DNA from: Cordilura impudica | Taxonomy: Eukaryota; Arthropoda; Insecta; Diptera; Scathophagidae | DNA: 64,000 nucleotides | NCBI GenBank assembly: GCA_963682025.1 | Contig: OY821517.1 | Coordinates: forward strand, 100,388,107 to 100,452,106 | Direction of reading: 5' to 3' | Part shown: positions 20,800 to 32,811 of the stretch, piece after piece | How the letters are laid out: the number at the start of each line of letters is the position of its first letter | How positions within the stretch are numbered: position 1 is the first letter of the stretch | Position numbers and translations under genes: made by a program | Notes under the pieces: generated by a model | The model's input: only the letters and a program-made list of their open reading frames with translations | Told to the model about the DNA's origin: nothing | Databases searched by the model: none

Positions 20800-23395
20800 T
20801 ATTATTATTATTATTATTAAATTTAATGATTTCCTGCACAACAAGACTAAGTCTTATAATTACAGTACAGGATTTTAGTAGTGTACAAACATGTTTAGCC
20901 AAATTAAATTAAATAAAATTGTAACTAATACATATAAAAATTAATATTAATAATATTTTAACATAAGAATTTTTAAAATTGTGACATTAATAAAATATGA
21001 CATAGAATATTAAAAAAAAATTTTTTAAATTGAAAATTATTAAACATTACAAAAAAAGGAGAGAGAAAAAATTAAAAAAAAAAATTTAAAAAATAAGCAT
21101 ACAATAAAGAAATACCTTTAAATAGTTTAGGTTTAGGCAAAGAATTTAAATAAGGATATTTTGAAATGTATTGCTTTGCTATTAAGTTGAATATTAGGTG
21201 GAAGGCTATTCCAAAGACGTACAGCATTTATGAATAAGTGCCATTCTGATACTAGGCAGCGATGTTTAGGAATAATTAATTTTTTACCTCTGTTTGATTT
21301 GGCAAATCGTATATGATTGCATAAGTATTGTGGCTTTCCAGTATATATTATCTTATGAAGAAAAATTAGTACTCTAATCTTTAGTAGGTTTTCAAGTAAT
21401 ACTCCGTACAGGCTTTTCGAGAAGGACGATATGTGTTCAAATTTCCTTAAACCATACACATACCTAACAATATTGCTGTACAGCATTTCAAGTTTTTTTT
21501 TTTGCTGATCTAATCTTAATTCGCAAACAGTTCGCATCCATTAGTTAGTGTTGGAATAAGGTAAGCCTTTGCCAATAGTGTTCTTACTCTTAATGGTGTA
21601 AAGAATTGCGTTGCCCATAGGGTCCTTAGTTTAACGTATGATTGTGCAACAAGCATATTGATGTGGCTTGACCAATTTAAGTTGCTGTTGAAGACCAATC
21701 CAAGATATCTAGCTGTTGAAACTATCTCAATTCTTTGATTATTTATTGATATTTCCATATCAATAAGTGGGTATATAGTCCTTTTGTGTATCACTATGCA
21801 TTTAGATTTATTTGGATTTAAGCAAAGTCCATTAGAAATTGCCCAACAATTTATTCTGTTAAGGTCATCTTTTAGATTATCCACATTTTGGCGAATTGAA
21901 TTAACAGGGCTGCTAAAGTAAAGCTATACATCATCTGCATACATGTGAACATTGCAATGTGATAAGTGGTGGGGTAAATCATTGGCATAAATAGAGAAAA
22001 GAAGCGGTCCCAGAAGGTACACCTCTACTAATAGCTAATGGTTCAGATATTGTATTATTAACGAATACTGATTGTATCCGTACTGAGAGGTATGTTGATA
22101 TTAGCTGTATTGATGTTGATGAAAAATTTAATAATTGATTTAGCTTCATACATAATGTAGAATGATTGACAGTATCAAAGGCTTTGGAATGATCAAGAAG
22201 AACCAAAAAATTAACTTTACCGTCATCTAACTCACGTCTTATATTTTCGGAAACATCAATAAGGGCAGTAACGCAACTATGGTTGAGACGAAAGCCGGAT
22301 TGCTTGTCAGTCAAAAGTTGATTTACATGTAAGTATGTGCTCATTTGCAAGTGTAGTAGTTTTTCCAAAATTTTCGAAAGAAAGCTAAGTATGGCAATTG
22401 GACGATATTCTGAGTTTGATTTAGGTAGCGGAATTATCTCTGCATGTTTCCATTTTGTAGGAAAACGACTCGACGTGATGATGGTGTTGAACAGATCAGT
22501 AATATAAGGCAAGATTAGTTGTAAAAGAATTTTAATAAATTGGGGGTGTAAGTTATCATATCCAACAGCATTAGATTTTATTTGTGAGATACAAGAGATA
22601 ACATCAGACTGGTTGACGCAGGAAAACTCAAACTTGTTTTCTTCTAGAAAGAAATTATTATTGACGTTTGCGAAAAAACCATTACGGCTTGTAACGTCTG
22701 TTGGAATCATGGGTATATTAGTGAACATCTTATTGAGTTCATCAGCATCAACAGGACAGTTTCTGGTTTCGCGAATAGTATGCCAAGTTTTTTTTAGAAT
22801 CCAACGCAGTACTAAAGCGATTAGTGTAATATTCTGATTTAGCGATCCTAATTTGGAGATTGACATCGCTTCAAGCTGATCGGAATTCAGTTTTAATTCA
22901 AGTGTTTTGAAACGTTTCCATCTTGAGTAGGCTGAATCTCTTCGGTGTATTAGTTGCTGAATTCTGTTGGTAAACCATGGTTTATTCTTTGGTGTTATCC
23001 CTTTCGTTCTTAAGGGAACCGTGTCATCAAATAGTTTTAAAATATTGTCTTCAATGAAAGATAATTGATAATCAACAGAAGGCATCAAATAAATGCTGCT
23101 CCAATTAATTTGAAAGAAATTATCAAATAATAAATTGTAATTTACGTTCTTAAAGTCCCGATAAGAATAAAATTTATCTACTTCAGGAATCAAAAAATCA
23201 TATAAGATAAGGTCATGCTTTGAGAAACATGAGGCAGATAATTGATCATACAGTAGCACTTTAGATGTATCACCCACAAAAATAAGGTCTATAAGTGTGC
23301 TGTTAGAGGTTGTAAAATGTGTTGGGGTGGTGATATTGACTGGAATGAGTCCATGTGTCAACATACTGTCCATAAAGGATGTTGGCAGCATCTAC
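20800..23395 (-). pseudogene. LINE copy C, longest of the three
   Basis: The minus-strand frame from 23391 covers the end of the endonuclease (LIDLIFVGD, SKHDLILYDF), the linker (KPWFTNRIQQL, YSRWKRFK) and RT motifs: NAVGYDNLHPQF, FPTKWKHAEIIPLPK, LTDKQSGFRLNHSC, LLDHSKAFDTVNH, GVPSG. The catalytic box YADD is at 21941-21930, but an in-frame stop lies two codons after it (YADDV, stop, LYF). A frame change follows GVPSG near 22000. Pieces 21884-21516 and 21537-21133 complete the C-terminus. The copy is 5'-truncated near 23395 and ends in a TAA/AAT repeat tail (20797-20818). It is a different subfamily from copies A and B. Confidence 0.87.
20832..20872 (-). other. LINE 3'-terminal double hairpin (copy C)
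   Basis: Sense strand: outer stem TCCTGTAC/GTGCAGGA with one U-G pair, inner stem AAGAC/GTCTT with loop TTA. It lies just before the AAT-repeat tail. The base changes relative to copies A and B preserve pairing. Confidence 0.7.
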
Positions 23396-23465
23396 CGATC
23401 GACTTATTTAATTTCGGCGTAATGTGATTGGTTCAAAAGTTATGATTTTTGCAACAAAAAAACTC

Positions 23466-23845
23466 AAATGGCGACACTGTGCGGCGATACCTATGTACTG
23501 CTAATGCTCGAGGAAATTTTGATGATAAGCTTAGGAACAAAAAGCAGACGCAATTTAAAAAAGTTCCTGGGATGGCAAGAAATATTTAGTTGCGACAAAA
23601 GAAGTAAGTCATTTGTTACAACGGACATATGGCAACTTTTACGAAACTGAGAATAGTGGAAATTAGAAGTATAAATGCAAAAATATTAAAAAAGATCTTC
23701 CAAACTGTGGAAGATCTTAAACGGAAATGGACTAACAGTTCCAAAATAGTGACAGCAACCAATATAAAATCCCTAATGAAAGGGTTTCCAGAAAAGATCA
23801 ATAAGTTCATAAAATTGATCGGAAGCTCTTGTAAGCTTTAATATA
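23466..23845 (+). repeat. Dispersed repeat E with conserved peptide, copy 1
   Basis: Shares with 40330-40715 the block GTAAGTCATTTGTTACAACG and a reading frame. Here 23629-23841 (70 codons) contains KKIFQTVEDLKRKWTNS ... KSLMKGFPEK. The counterpart encodes KVFQNLEDFKRRWTT ... KSLMQGFLEK. The start of the peptide also occurs reversed at 53030-53085. The function is unknown; conservation of the peptide suggests an old coding element. Confidence 0.5.
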
Positions 23846-24479
23846 CGTTAAAATTTTTTGCGATCTCACTCCTTACATCTTTTTATTCGTTACTTGAAGA
23901 ATTTTTACAACTTGGTCGCTTGATCGATTAGTTAAAAATATTTTTGAATAGTTTTAATATTAAAACTCGAATAATTGTCAACTATATGTAGTTGTTACAC
24001 AATCGCTTCTAATTTAGTACTTTTGATCTTCTTAACAAAATTGTTATTATTGATCGTATGATTTTCGTTAGTTAGTTACGTCATTTTGCATATATGTACC
24101 TTAAACTTTTTTAATTGGCTTTTAAGTGAAATATATCCTAGTTTAACGACAGGCCTTTTTAATGGAGAAATTGACTATAACGTTTCTGTTCATAATTAAA
24201 CTGGAAATTTATGGATCCAATCCACTCAAAAAAAGTGTTTAATTTACCGACCCCCGTCAGCTAAACTATTTTGAAAAAGCCTTTACGAACTTTTGGCTTG
24301 AAATATATCTAGGTTAAAGCAACAAATTTAACTAAGGTTTAGTAAGGGTTTAAAGTTATTTAGTGCTAGGTCTAATTAACATGGCCGATTTCCACAAGTT
24401 TCAATTGCAATGCCTCAAAATGAAGCACTCTCTCCATGTAATTGTAAGTGATCATTTAACAGGCTCAGTGGTGAATTTT

Positions 24480-25340
24480 ATTTCAAAATGATAATTCGAA
24501 AATATGCAAACCAAAGTTTAAAAAAATTAGTGTATGGGAACGAAATATAATTATTAAATTATGGAATGAATTTCCTATCGAAAAATTGGCCACAATATTG
24601 GGAAAACTTATTCGTCTGTCTAGGGTGTAGTAAACAATTTCAGAGAAAATAGTATTTTAACATCTAAGCCTCGGTCCGGACGTACGAAAATATTATGATT
24701 CCAGATGGAATGCAAAATAATCAATATGGCAAAGATTATTCCCCGATTTAAACTAACAATATTGTTTGAAAATGTTAAAAAAGTATTTGTGCTGAAACTG
24801 CTAGATAAATTTTACGTAAAGCTGGATATCATGGCCAACCGTACAGTTCACTTGTGAATTGCTCATAACAACATTAATAAGTTTCCAGCAAACTGGAAAC
24901 AAGTCATATTTTCAGACGAAGTGTCACAAATCGGGACTTATGTCTGAGAAACAAAATCTTGTTGGTACAGTAAAATGCGGTGATGGCGGAATTCTGGTGT
25001 GGGGTTGTATTTTGGTTTGTGATGTTGATCAGCGGGAAGGGATAAATGAGGATATTTGAACATTTAAAACTATTTTTAACAAAGTCCAGCACTCGTATCT
25101 TAACAACAATTTGGTCCCAAGGAAATAACAATTCAAAGCACACAGCGGAGATCGTTAGACTTTGGCTCCTGTACAACGATCCAATAAAACTTTAAATACC
25201 CCCAATCGCCCGATCTCAATTCTATTGAGCATCTTTAGGATCTATTAGAGAAAAATATTCGTCAGCATGTAATAAATAAGGAGACTTCGCGAAGTATTAT
25301 GCAGACAGATTCGACCAAGATTTGTTTTATTTTAGTTTTT
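24480..25340 (+). pseudogene. Tc1-type transposase pseudogene
   Basis: Pieces in several frames, in the order expected for a Tc1-family (DD34E) transposase: HTH-like LIRLSRV (near 24610), CAETARQILRKAGYHGQP (near 24790), IFSDEV (first D, near 24908), VKCGDGGILVWGC (near 24970), then SPDLNSIEHLWDLLE (near 25210-25255), which carries the catalytic E. The DNN-type second aspartate region near 25110 is damaged. Many stops and frameshifts show an old copy. The terminal inverted repeats could not be fixed. Confidence 0.72.
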
Positions 25341-25397
25341 AATTTAAGTCTATGGACTGAATCCTCTCTGACTACTTATAAAGATAACAATCTATAA

Positions 25398-25750
25398 TCT
25401 ATAATATTAATAGGCTAGGTGATTTTTTTACCGATGTTTTGTTCTACCATTTTATCCCGATTCTAACCAAACGTATATTATTTGAAAGATATTTTTTTTA
25501 GCTGTTCACCAGATTTACAGATTTTTACATTTGTTCCTTTATTTTGAGTAAATTACATTTAAAATTGCTACTAACACATACATAAAATTATACATATGCT
25601 ATGTGTGTGTTTATTAAATTTGTTAATGTGTTTGTTATCTTCATTCACAATAATAATAAATCAAACAAGTGTTTGTTTGTGAATTGGCTAAGTTGAAAAC
25701 TAAAGTTGCGTAGAAATTGCACTCGGGTTTCGAGCGCTGGAATCTGCTAG
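25398..25750 (+). mobile_element. Helitron family X unit (copy 3)
   Basis: The best preserved X copy: 5' TC after A, 3' CTAG before T, hairpin GCACTCG/CGAGCGC (one mismatch) about 13 bases before the end. It is non-coding. Confidence 0.7.
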
Positions 25751-25763
25751 TAATATAATAAAT

Positions 25764-26177
25764 CTGTGGTCACAAGCATTAACCCCCCAAGTCGAAAAAC
25801 ATTCTTTCGAGAAAAATAACTTTTTATATAAATGTAATGGGGCTTCATTACGACTTAGGTCAGTATATTTTTATTAATTTCTTTTTAAAAAACAATGTTA
25901 GAGAAATGGGGATATAAAACGTTAGTAGTAGAATATGATAGCATACATAACTCAAATCGTCGCATATCATGTCGTCGAAAAAATAATTGTTTATATAAAT
26001 GGAATGGGGCTTCATTACGACTTAGGTCAGTATATTTTCATTAATAACTTTTTGAAAAACAGTATTATAGAAATGGGGATTTCGCGTAAATATAAAGCGT
26101 TGTTTGTAGAATATGATAACATACATGACTGAAACCGTTCTTAAGTCAACTTAGGGGGTTATCGCTTGTGACCACAG
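25764..26177. mobile_element. Family Y inverted-repeat element with internal duplication
   Basis: The ends CTGTGGTCACAAGC face inward at both sides, flanked by AAAT (25760-25763 and 26178-26181). A block of about 150 bp starting ATGGGGCTTCATTACGACTT is present twice in tandem (near 25847 and 26005), which makes this copy longer than 46168-46410. Confidence 0.72.
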
Positions 26178-26989
26178 AAATAGGTAATGTGAGTGGGAGA
26201 GCTTTGCAAATTTGTGTGAGGTCACCTATTATTAATATTAGTAGCTACGCCGGAAATGGGTGGGATCCCATATTAATTCATATCATATACCTCGAGTAGT
26301 GTGACAGAGACAGCTTTGCAAATTTGTCTTAGGTCATCAATTATTAACATGAGTTCAGAAAAAAAATGGGCGGCATCGGACAAAGGGGTGTGGCACCTCT
26401 CATACAAAATAAATATTTAATGTAATATATCTGGAATACCATAAAGTGAGAGCGTGAACCCCTTCATTACGATACGGGGGGAGGAGGGGGGTAGTGAAGC
26501 ACACCGGGTTACATATAGTGTTATATAAAATTACAAAAAAAAAATACAAGACACTGTTAAAAATATTAACAATGGTATTACGTTTAATGACATTAATATT
26601 TGTAGAATAATCAGTAAGTTGGAATAAATCATTAAAATTGCTATAAAAACGGAATACAAAGTCGTTGATAGTGACGAGTCCTTCACTGTATTGATCGACT
26701 TAGAATGAATTCAGAAAAAACATCTCCATGCATTACATTATACATTATACTGGCACTTTCAACATTGGAGGATTATGTTTGAAAGAAGGTAACTTAATTA
26801 TTGCTAAGCTCATAGGATATGAAGGAAAATCTGCAGGCGTGCTGACGGAATTAGCTGATAGAATTAAAAATTACCTTTATTTGTCTTCATTTCTATTAAA
26901 ATTACGTAAAATACAGTATTAGTTAATTAATAATCATCTTGCTTTGGTCGTTATCATAACAATTCAGACTTTTTTGTGAAATAAACTTT

Positions 26990-27830
26990 TTTTTTCCAAA
27001 CGGGTGGATACTCGTAAGTTCGTGATTAAGTTTCACAAGGAATTAAAATAATTACGCAAAATTTCTGCAATTATCGCCAGAAGTGATAACACCGTAAAAA
27101 AAATTGTCAATCATAACAAATTAAAAGTTATAAAAAATCTACCCGAATCCGGTAGCCCAAAATACTTAATAACGCTGAAGTACGTTCCATTGTAAGAAAT
27201 ATGAAAAGAAACATCCATCAGGTGCCAACGTAAGAGCAAGAACAGTTTGTCAAGCATTTTATGCGTATGGATTTCATGGTCAAGTTCCAAGAAAAAAACT
27301 TTTACATCAAAGATCAAACAAAAGCGACGCCTGGATTTTGCCCAAAAGTACCAAAGAAGTGACTACTCATTCTGGAACAACTCCATGTTTACCGAAGAAA
27401 ATAAATTTCAGGTTTTCGATAAGAAAAAAGGCCTATTAAAAAAAGCCTACAGTAAAGCACGCTGGGCGGTCGATGATGGTGTGGCGGCGAGTGGTGTGGT
27501 CAATAAAGTTTTTATAGAGATTATTATGAAAAAAATAGATTATCTCAATAATCTGCGAAAATAGTAGAGGAACGGTTGCTCTATCACATACCCAAATAAC
27601 TTGATCATCCTCCCCTATCTCCGAATCTCAACCCCATTGAGCATTTGTGGGAGGATCTTGACCAGCGAATAAGAAGACGAGAAATTAATATCAAAGAGTC
27701 CCTCAAAACCGTGCTCATGGAGGAATGGCAAAAAAAAGTCACCCAAAATAACCATATATCTTGTTAAATCCATGCATAGAAGATTGTAATCTGTGATTAA
27801 AGAGAAAGCAAACAAAATATCAGTTTTGAG
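26990..27830 (+). pseudogene. Second Tc1-type transposase pseudogene
   Basis: An N-terminal piece (near 27040-27190) reads LRKISAIIARSDNTVKKIV ... NLPESGSPK, the paired-like HTH region. Frame 27247-27564 carries RRLDFAQKYQRSDYSFWNNSMFTEENKFQVF, where the usual FSDE is changed to FTEE, and DGVAASGVV. Near 27605-27700 another frame reads PDLNPIEHLWEDLDQRIRRR with the catalytic E. The piece with the second aspartate is missing or deleted. It is a different lineage from 24480-25340. Confidence 0.72.
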
Positions 27831-27880
27831 TTAACGATGCCAAATATATTAATTTTTAACGCTCTTTATATGTGTTAAAT

Positions 27881-30711
27881 TTTTATACCCTCCACTCCAG
27901 TGTGCAGAGGGTATATATAAGTTTGTCATTCCGTTTGTAATAATTAGAAAAAAATTTTGGACCCCATAAAATATATATATTTGTGATCCTTATAACAACC
28001 GGAGTTGATATAGCGATGTCCGTCTGTCCGTCTGTCCGTCTGTGGAAATCACGATGACGGCATCAATAGGGCAGCTAGGGTGCTCGTTGACATAAAAAAT
28101 GATTTGCTAACATCCTGAAAAGTTTGCTATTTAAAATCGTCCAAATCGGGCAATTAGGGCCCGAGATTTGAATGAAGAACTAAAAAAAGTCTTGAAAAAA
28201 TATAATTTTCTATGTTGTTGTTGTCACGATCACGCCCTCAGTAGTGCATCTACAGAGATCACTTTTAGTGAAAATGATTCACCAAATTCATGGGAAGATT
28301 TCTGTTTCAAAAATAATTAAAATCGGTGGAACAGGTCCAGGGAAATCTCTGAAAAATTAAAAAAAAAATTAAAAATATGATGTTTCTATATTGTTCTTGT
28401 TGTTATTCTAAATGTTGTGTTGTTGTCATAGCTGGACTTGTGGCTTTTGTGGTCGTTGTGGTAATAATATAATAAAAACTAACCCTTTGTACATTTTTTT
28501 TATTAACTCTGGTAGAAAATTTTAAAAGTTTCCATTGTTTTGGCATCATTAAAAAAATTTGTAGGATCATTTCTGTTATTACCACGAGCCTGCCTGCAAA
28601 ATTTAAGATCGAATGGGTCACGGGAAAGGGGTTAAAATCGATCCAAAATTTGTTGTGGGGAAAATACATTTCTTTTGCATTAACAGACTGTCACTTCATT
28701 TTGCTCAACGTGACTATGCCACAGTAGATAGCGCCACAATTTTTGTTTGTTCTAATTAGCTTTGCAATAGTTATTTCTATTTTAACATGAATGTTAATAT
28801 TTTCAACTGGATATCATACAGGACAATGTTAAGAGTATACACGTGCTGGTATTTTATTTCATACGTATTTTCATTATTCTTTTACAAATATGAACATAAG
28901 TTTGGCATATTAACTTTTTGTTGTCTTTACAAAATAGAGTTACCGAGTTCATCAATGAGTGTTTTGCTTTCAAAATAGCTCTACATAGTTATATAAAATT
29001 ATTATTCTGCTTTAGCTACAAAATATCTGGTTGCGATTACATCTAATTATTAAAAATTTTTTATAATTACTAAAGCATTATTATTCACATAAATACAAAA
29101 TTGCACTTTTTAAATTTTCCATTCAAATTTAAGAAAATATCAATTCTAAAAACTGGAATTAAAAATTTCCAATTATAAATTACAATTAATTGAATTTCAG
29201 AAAATCATATCAAAACGTCGGAAATTATAATTTTAAATTTAGAAGACATCAATTGCATCTTTAATATATAAATTTTATTCGTTAAACACAAATTTAAATT
29301 CCAAAAAAAAACACCAAATACATTTAAAAAAAATATTGACATTCAGGAGAAATTAATAGCTTTTCAGTACCGCGATTCAGTAACTTCTTTTAATGATAGT
29401 CGAATCGTTAAAAAAAGAAAATAGCAAAATTATCAGTAAAATTTTTAAACGATATTCGCTATTGTTAAAGTCAGCTGTTGTTGTTATCTAAACGACAACC
29501 ATTTTTCTGTTGTTTATTCAATCGATAAAAACTTAAATTTTTAGGTTGAAATGCCGTCATACATAAATAAAAATCATAAAATAGTGAAAATATTTTGCTT
29601 TAATTAAAAAAACTTTTTTATATAAATCAAAAAATTAAATAGCATATTCAATTCATTATTTCATTTTCAAATAAATATACAGAAACATTAATAAAAAAAT
29701 AAAGATATTAAACATCAACATAAAAACATTCTGTCAAACACGAAGTAATTTGTTTTTTCTATTCTTCTTTGTATTTTTCGCTTATTTTGACAGAGATGCC
29801 ACTCGTTTACAATTTAAATAAATAGAGAAATAGATTTGTCGACTGTCGTTAAGATGAATGTACTTAGTGAATCACTTAATCCTCAGTTCAAACAACAATA
29901 GCTGTCGATATATTTTGCGATTGTCGGATCGTTGAATTCGCACTACAGAAAACATTAATTTAAATTCAATGAAATTTAGAAAACCTCAAATGATACTTAA
30001 GAATTGCGAACATAAAATTGTTACATAAATAAACACAATTTGATGAGAATGTTATTTATACATATATTATTTTTCACAATTTTTTTTGGATGAATATTTG
30101 AAGTTTTTCAGAAAATAAAGATAACAAATTATTTTATTTAAAATGTTTGGGACATTTGGTTTTTTGCGTTTGGCATCCCTAATTTGATTATTTATTATTA
30201 TAAATTTATTCTCTAATTTTTCCAAATATGGCAATGTTTTAATAAAAAAGTTGAGAGAGCTTTTTTTTGGTTATTATTTGTTACTCCATCCGACCTCCAT
30301 GACCGCAATGAAAAAATATTTCGCCAGTTAAAAGAAACTATACAGCCATCTCCAATTAGCACGATTTAATGCATATAGCCACCCTACACAACCATTACCT
30401 TTGCAATGGAGGTTAGGGCGAGCTATTTAATTAGCAAAAACTAAATTAAAAGAGAAGTTATGTCATATAACCGGAAACGCATGCATATAGGTATATAGCC
30501 AAAATGCATGCCGATCAGCAACCACGATGGCCAAAAAGCAAACACCGAAATAAATCCGAAATAATAGAAGAGACGAAAACCAACCCAAAGAATTTGCTGA
30601 AATAATTTGATATAACGTTTAACAGATTGTTTACTTTTTCATTTACATTTATTATCAAGACTCAAACCGAGGTGGAGGGTATCAAAGATTTTAACACTAT
30701 TACTTGTTTTT
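27881..30711 (+). repeat. Family S repeat, 2.8 kb
   Basis: The 5' end is ATACCCTCCACTCC with a local hairpin (CCCTC/GAGGG), then a CCGTCTGT run (28019-28042). The 3' end is GTGGAGGGTATC (complementary to the 5' end), a short AT-rich spacer, and TTACTTGTTTTT. It has the same plan as family R but different sequence. The interior is AT-rich with no supported gene; small open frames have no recognisable domain. It may contain older insertions I cannot delimit. Confidence 0.65.
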
Positions 30712-32119
30712 AAAAAATATTGACCATTTCTGAGTTTTTTCTTTAAATAACGACAAAGCTTAAATGTTTATTAAATTAATTTGCAGCACTATCGACGTAT
30801 GTCAACCTAAACTTGATCGCTGAAAATTATTTTCCCAGAAAACGACACATAGCGACATACGTTGTTATTAATGAAAAAAATGCAAAATAATTTTGGATTA
30901 TTTTTCAGTTTATAACCACATATAAGTAAGTCGTAAGTCCCGTTAACTTTTTGTTGACGAACAAAAAAATTCATTTTTCAAGCAACAACTTATGTCTACA
31001 TGGGTGGTTGCATTGGTAGTTTTCTTTTTCAAAGAAAACGGCGTTTTTTGATATAAGTTATTTTATCTGCACACACTTTAAGTGTTATTTACACATTATT
31101 TTTTTTCGTCCTTCTCTATGATCTATTCCTCTGATGATTTTTGACTCAAAATTTTATATAAAGTATTTATTGCCCATATCTACAGGACTGTTAAATAAAA
31201 AGCTCTAAAAACTTTATATCGAGCCCATAATTTCAAATATAACGTTTTTTGGCTCCCCTGAACATTTTGATTTTATGACATACGCGGTTCTGCTAGAAAA
31301 CCACAGATATTAAATTAGAATCATTATTTAATAAACTTATTATAAACTTATAAACTTATTAAGGTTTTAAAAATTTAAAAAAGTGGTATTTTCATAACTA
31401 TTTTTTGAAGATATGAATAATGTTATTTCATATACACGTTATAGCATAACATTTGAAGAATCACTGAAAAAAATTTCAATTAAAAATGTTAATAAATAAG
31501 TCCGTGCCAGCGAATCTCCGGAGACGTTGTTGTTTTGCGGTGAACATCATAACTAGTTACCGGATCATGTGAAATAAAAAAATCGAAATGCGTTTAAAAG
31601 GCGACATGTTTCCTGAAGTTTGTTTCATTTTGAAGTGAAAAACGAGATTTTTTTTTTTAAAAATCGAGAAGAGAAAGAAAAATAAAAAAAGCTCTTCGTG
31701 GTTACCTGATGATTTATTATCCATGATATAGCTTGTAAAATTTCAAAAGAATTGGTCAAGTACATTTTGAGTTATGATGTTCACGGACTTTGAACATTTA
31801 TTTGCGAGAAAATCGATTTAAAACTTTTTTAAAAACTGATTTATTTTCTTAAGTTTTGCTTCTTAAGTTTAAAACCTTACCACTCCTTACCTTAATAATA
31901 CTAGTACTTTTTAAATGTATACTTTCTTTTGACGCTGCGAATGTGTAAGAATTTTTTTGTTATTTTTCTATAAACTTAAAAGTAGTATATAGTTTTAAAA
32001 AAGCATAAAATTTAGAAACAAATTGTTTTACAAAAGACTGCAATAAAATTGAAAACACAATACGCTTTCTTTTGACGTTCACAGTGCGTATTTATGTTGC
32101 GTATTTATATAACTTATAT
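30712..32119. other. AT-rich stretch; possible small MITE at 31497-31793
   Basis: No gene recognised. AAGTCCGTG near 31498 and its complement CACGGACTT near 31785 bracket about 300 bp that also contains GTGAACATCATAACT (31540) and its complement GTTATGATGTTCAC (near 31774), suggesting a short inverted-repeat element. Confidence 0.4.
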
Positions 32120-32707
32120 GGGGGGTTTCATGTCAAGTGCACCAACTTTTGAAACCGATGTCTTCCGATCGTGATGAAATTTGAACGAAGGTTAGTCCTA
32201 TTGGAGGGTAGTTTAGACACAATTTTTCAATAAGATCGGTCCAGATCTCTCTGAGTTAGAGGGGATCAAAATTTGACATTTTGGCCAAACAGGGGTTTTT
32301 TCTCATCCATGTAACTTATTACCTATTGTTCTTAGAAAATTTTCTCCCAAATAGTTTAGATAGCTATTTCTTCAATATTTCGGAAAAAAATACTTTAAAA
32401 AAAAATTTTTTTTGTAGACTTTTTTTTTTTGCTAAATTAAAGCATTTTTGCCTTTTTTTCAAAAAGGGCATTTTTTTTCATAAGAAAGCTTAGGATTTTT
32501 CCTTTAAGAGCTTTTCGGTCGCTTAGTGGGATGGGAGTGGGATATCTATCAAAATAAATGTTTTGTAACTCAAGACAACGGTTTTTCAATTTTTCACAAA
32601 TGCACTATTTTGAATTTTTTCTTATTTGTGTGTAAAACCTTACAAATAAAACTTATACTGAGAAACTAGACAAATTAATCTTTCCGAAGGTATGTAACAT
32701 ACCTTCA
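32120..32707. repeat. Left long terminal inverted repeat
   Basis: Complementary to 34333-34918 over its whole length, including poly-T/poly-A rich middle parts and the block ACTCCCATCCCACT (seen on the other strand). It could fold back on 34333-34918 as a long hairpin. No coding sequence; the open frame at 32281-32493 is not supported. Confidence 0.85.
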
Positions 32708-32811
32708 TAACATAACAGAAGAGAATGGTTATCTGCAACCTGAAAGAGTTATTTGCAACATTTCAATCTGAACACGAGGATGTTAAAATTGGCTTCACGA
32801 AATAAACCCAA

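Larger units (their letters stand above)
25398..26518 (+). mobile_element. Composite Helitron X-Z, locus 2
   Basis: X part 25398-25750 starts TCTATAATATTAATAGG after an A and ends CTGCTAG. Z part runs from about 26178 to 26518 with about two of the 150-bp units and the end GAAGCACACCGGGTTACATATAG followed by T. A Y element (25764-26177) with AAAT duplications sits between. Without it, X runs into Z as TAATATAATAAATAGGTAATGTG, comparable with locus 1. Confidence 0.6.

Noticed and set aside
23471..23490. Possible solo Transib end (CACTGTGCGGCG)
   Set aside because: The heptamer and CG-rich 5-mer are suggestive, but the adjoining GGCTGAAA block of the Transib ends is absent.
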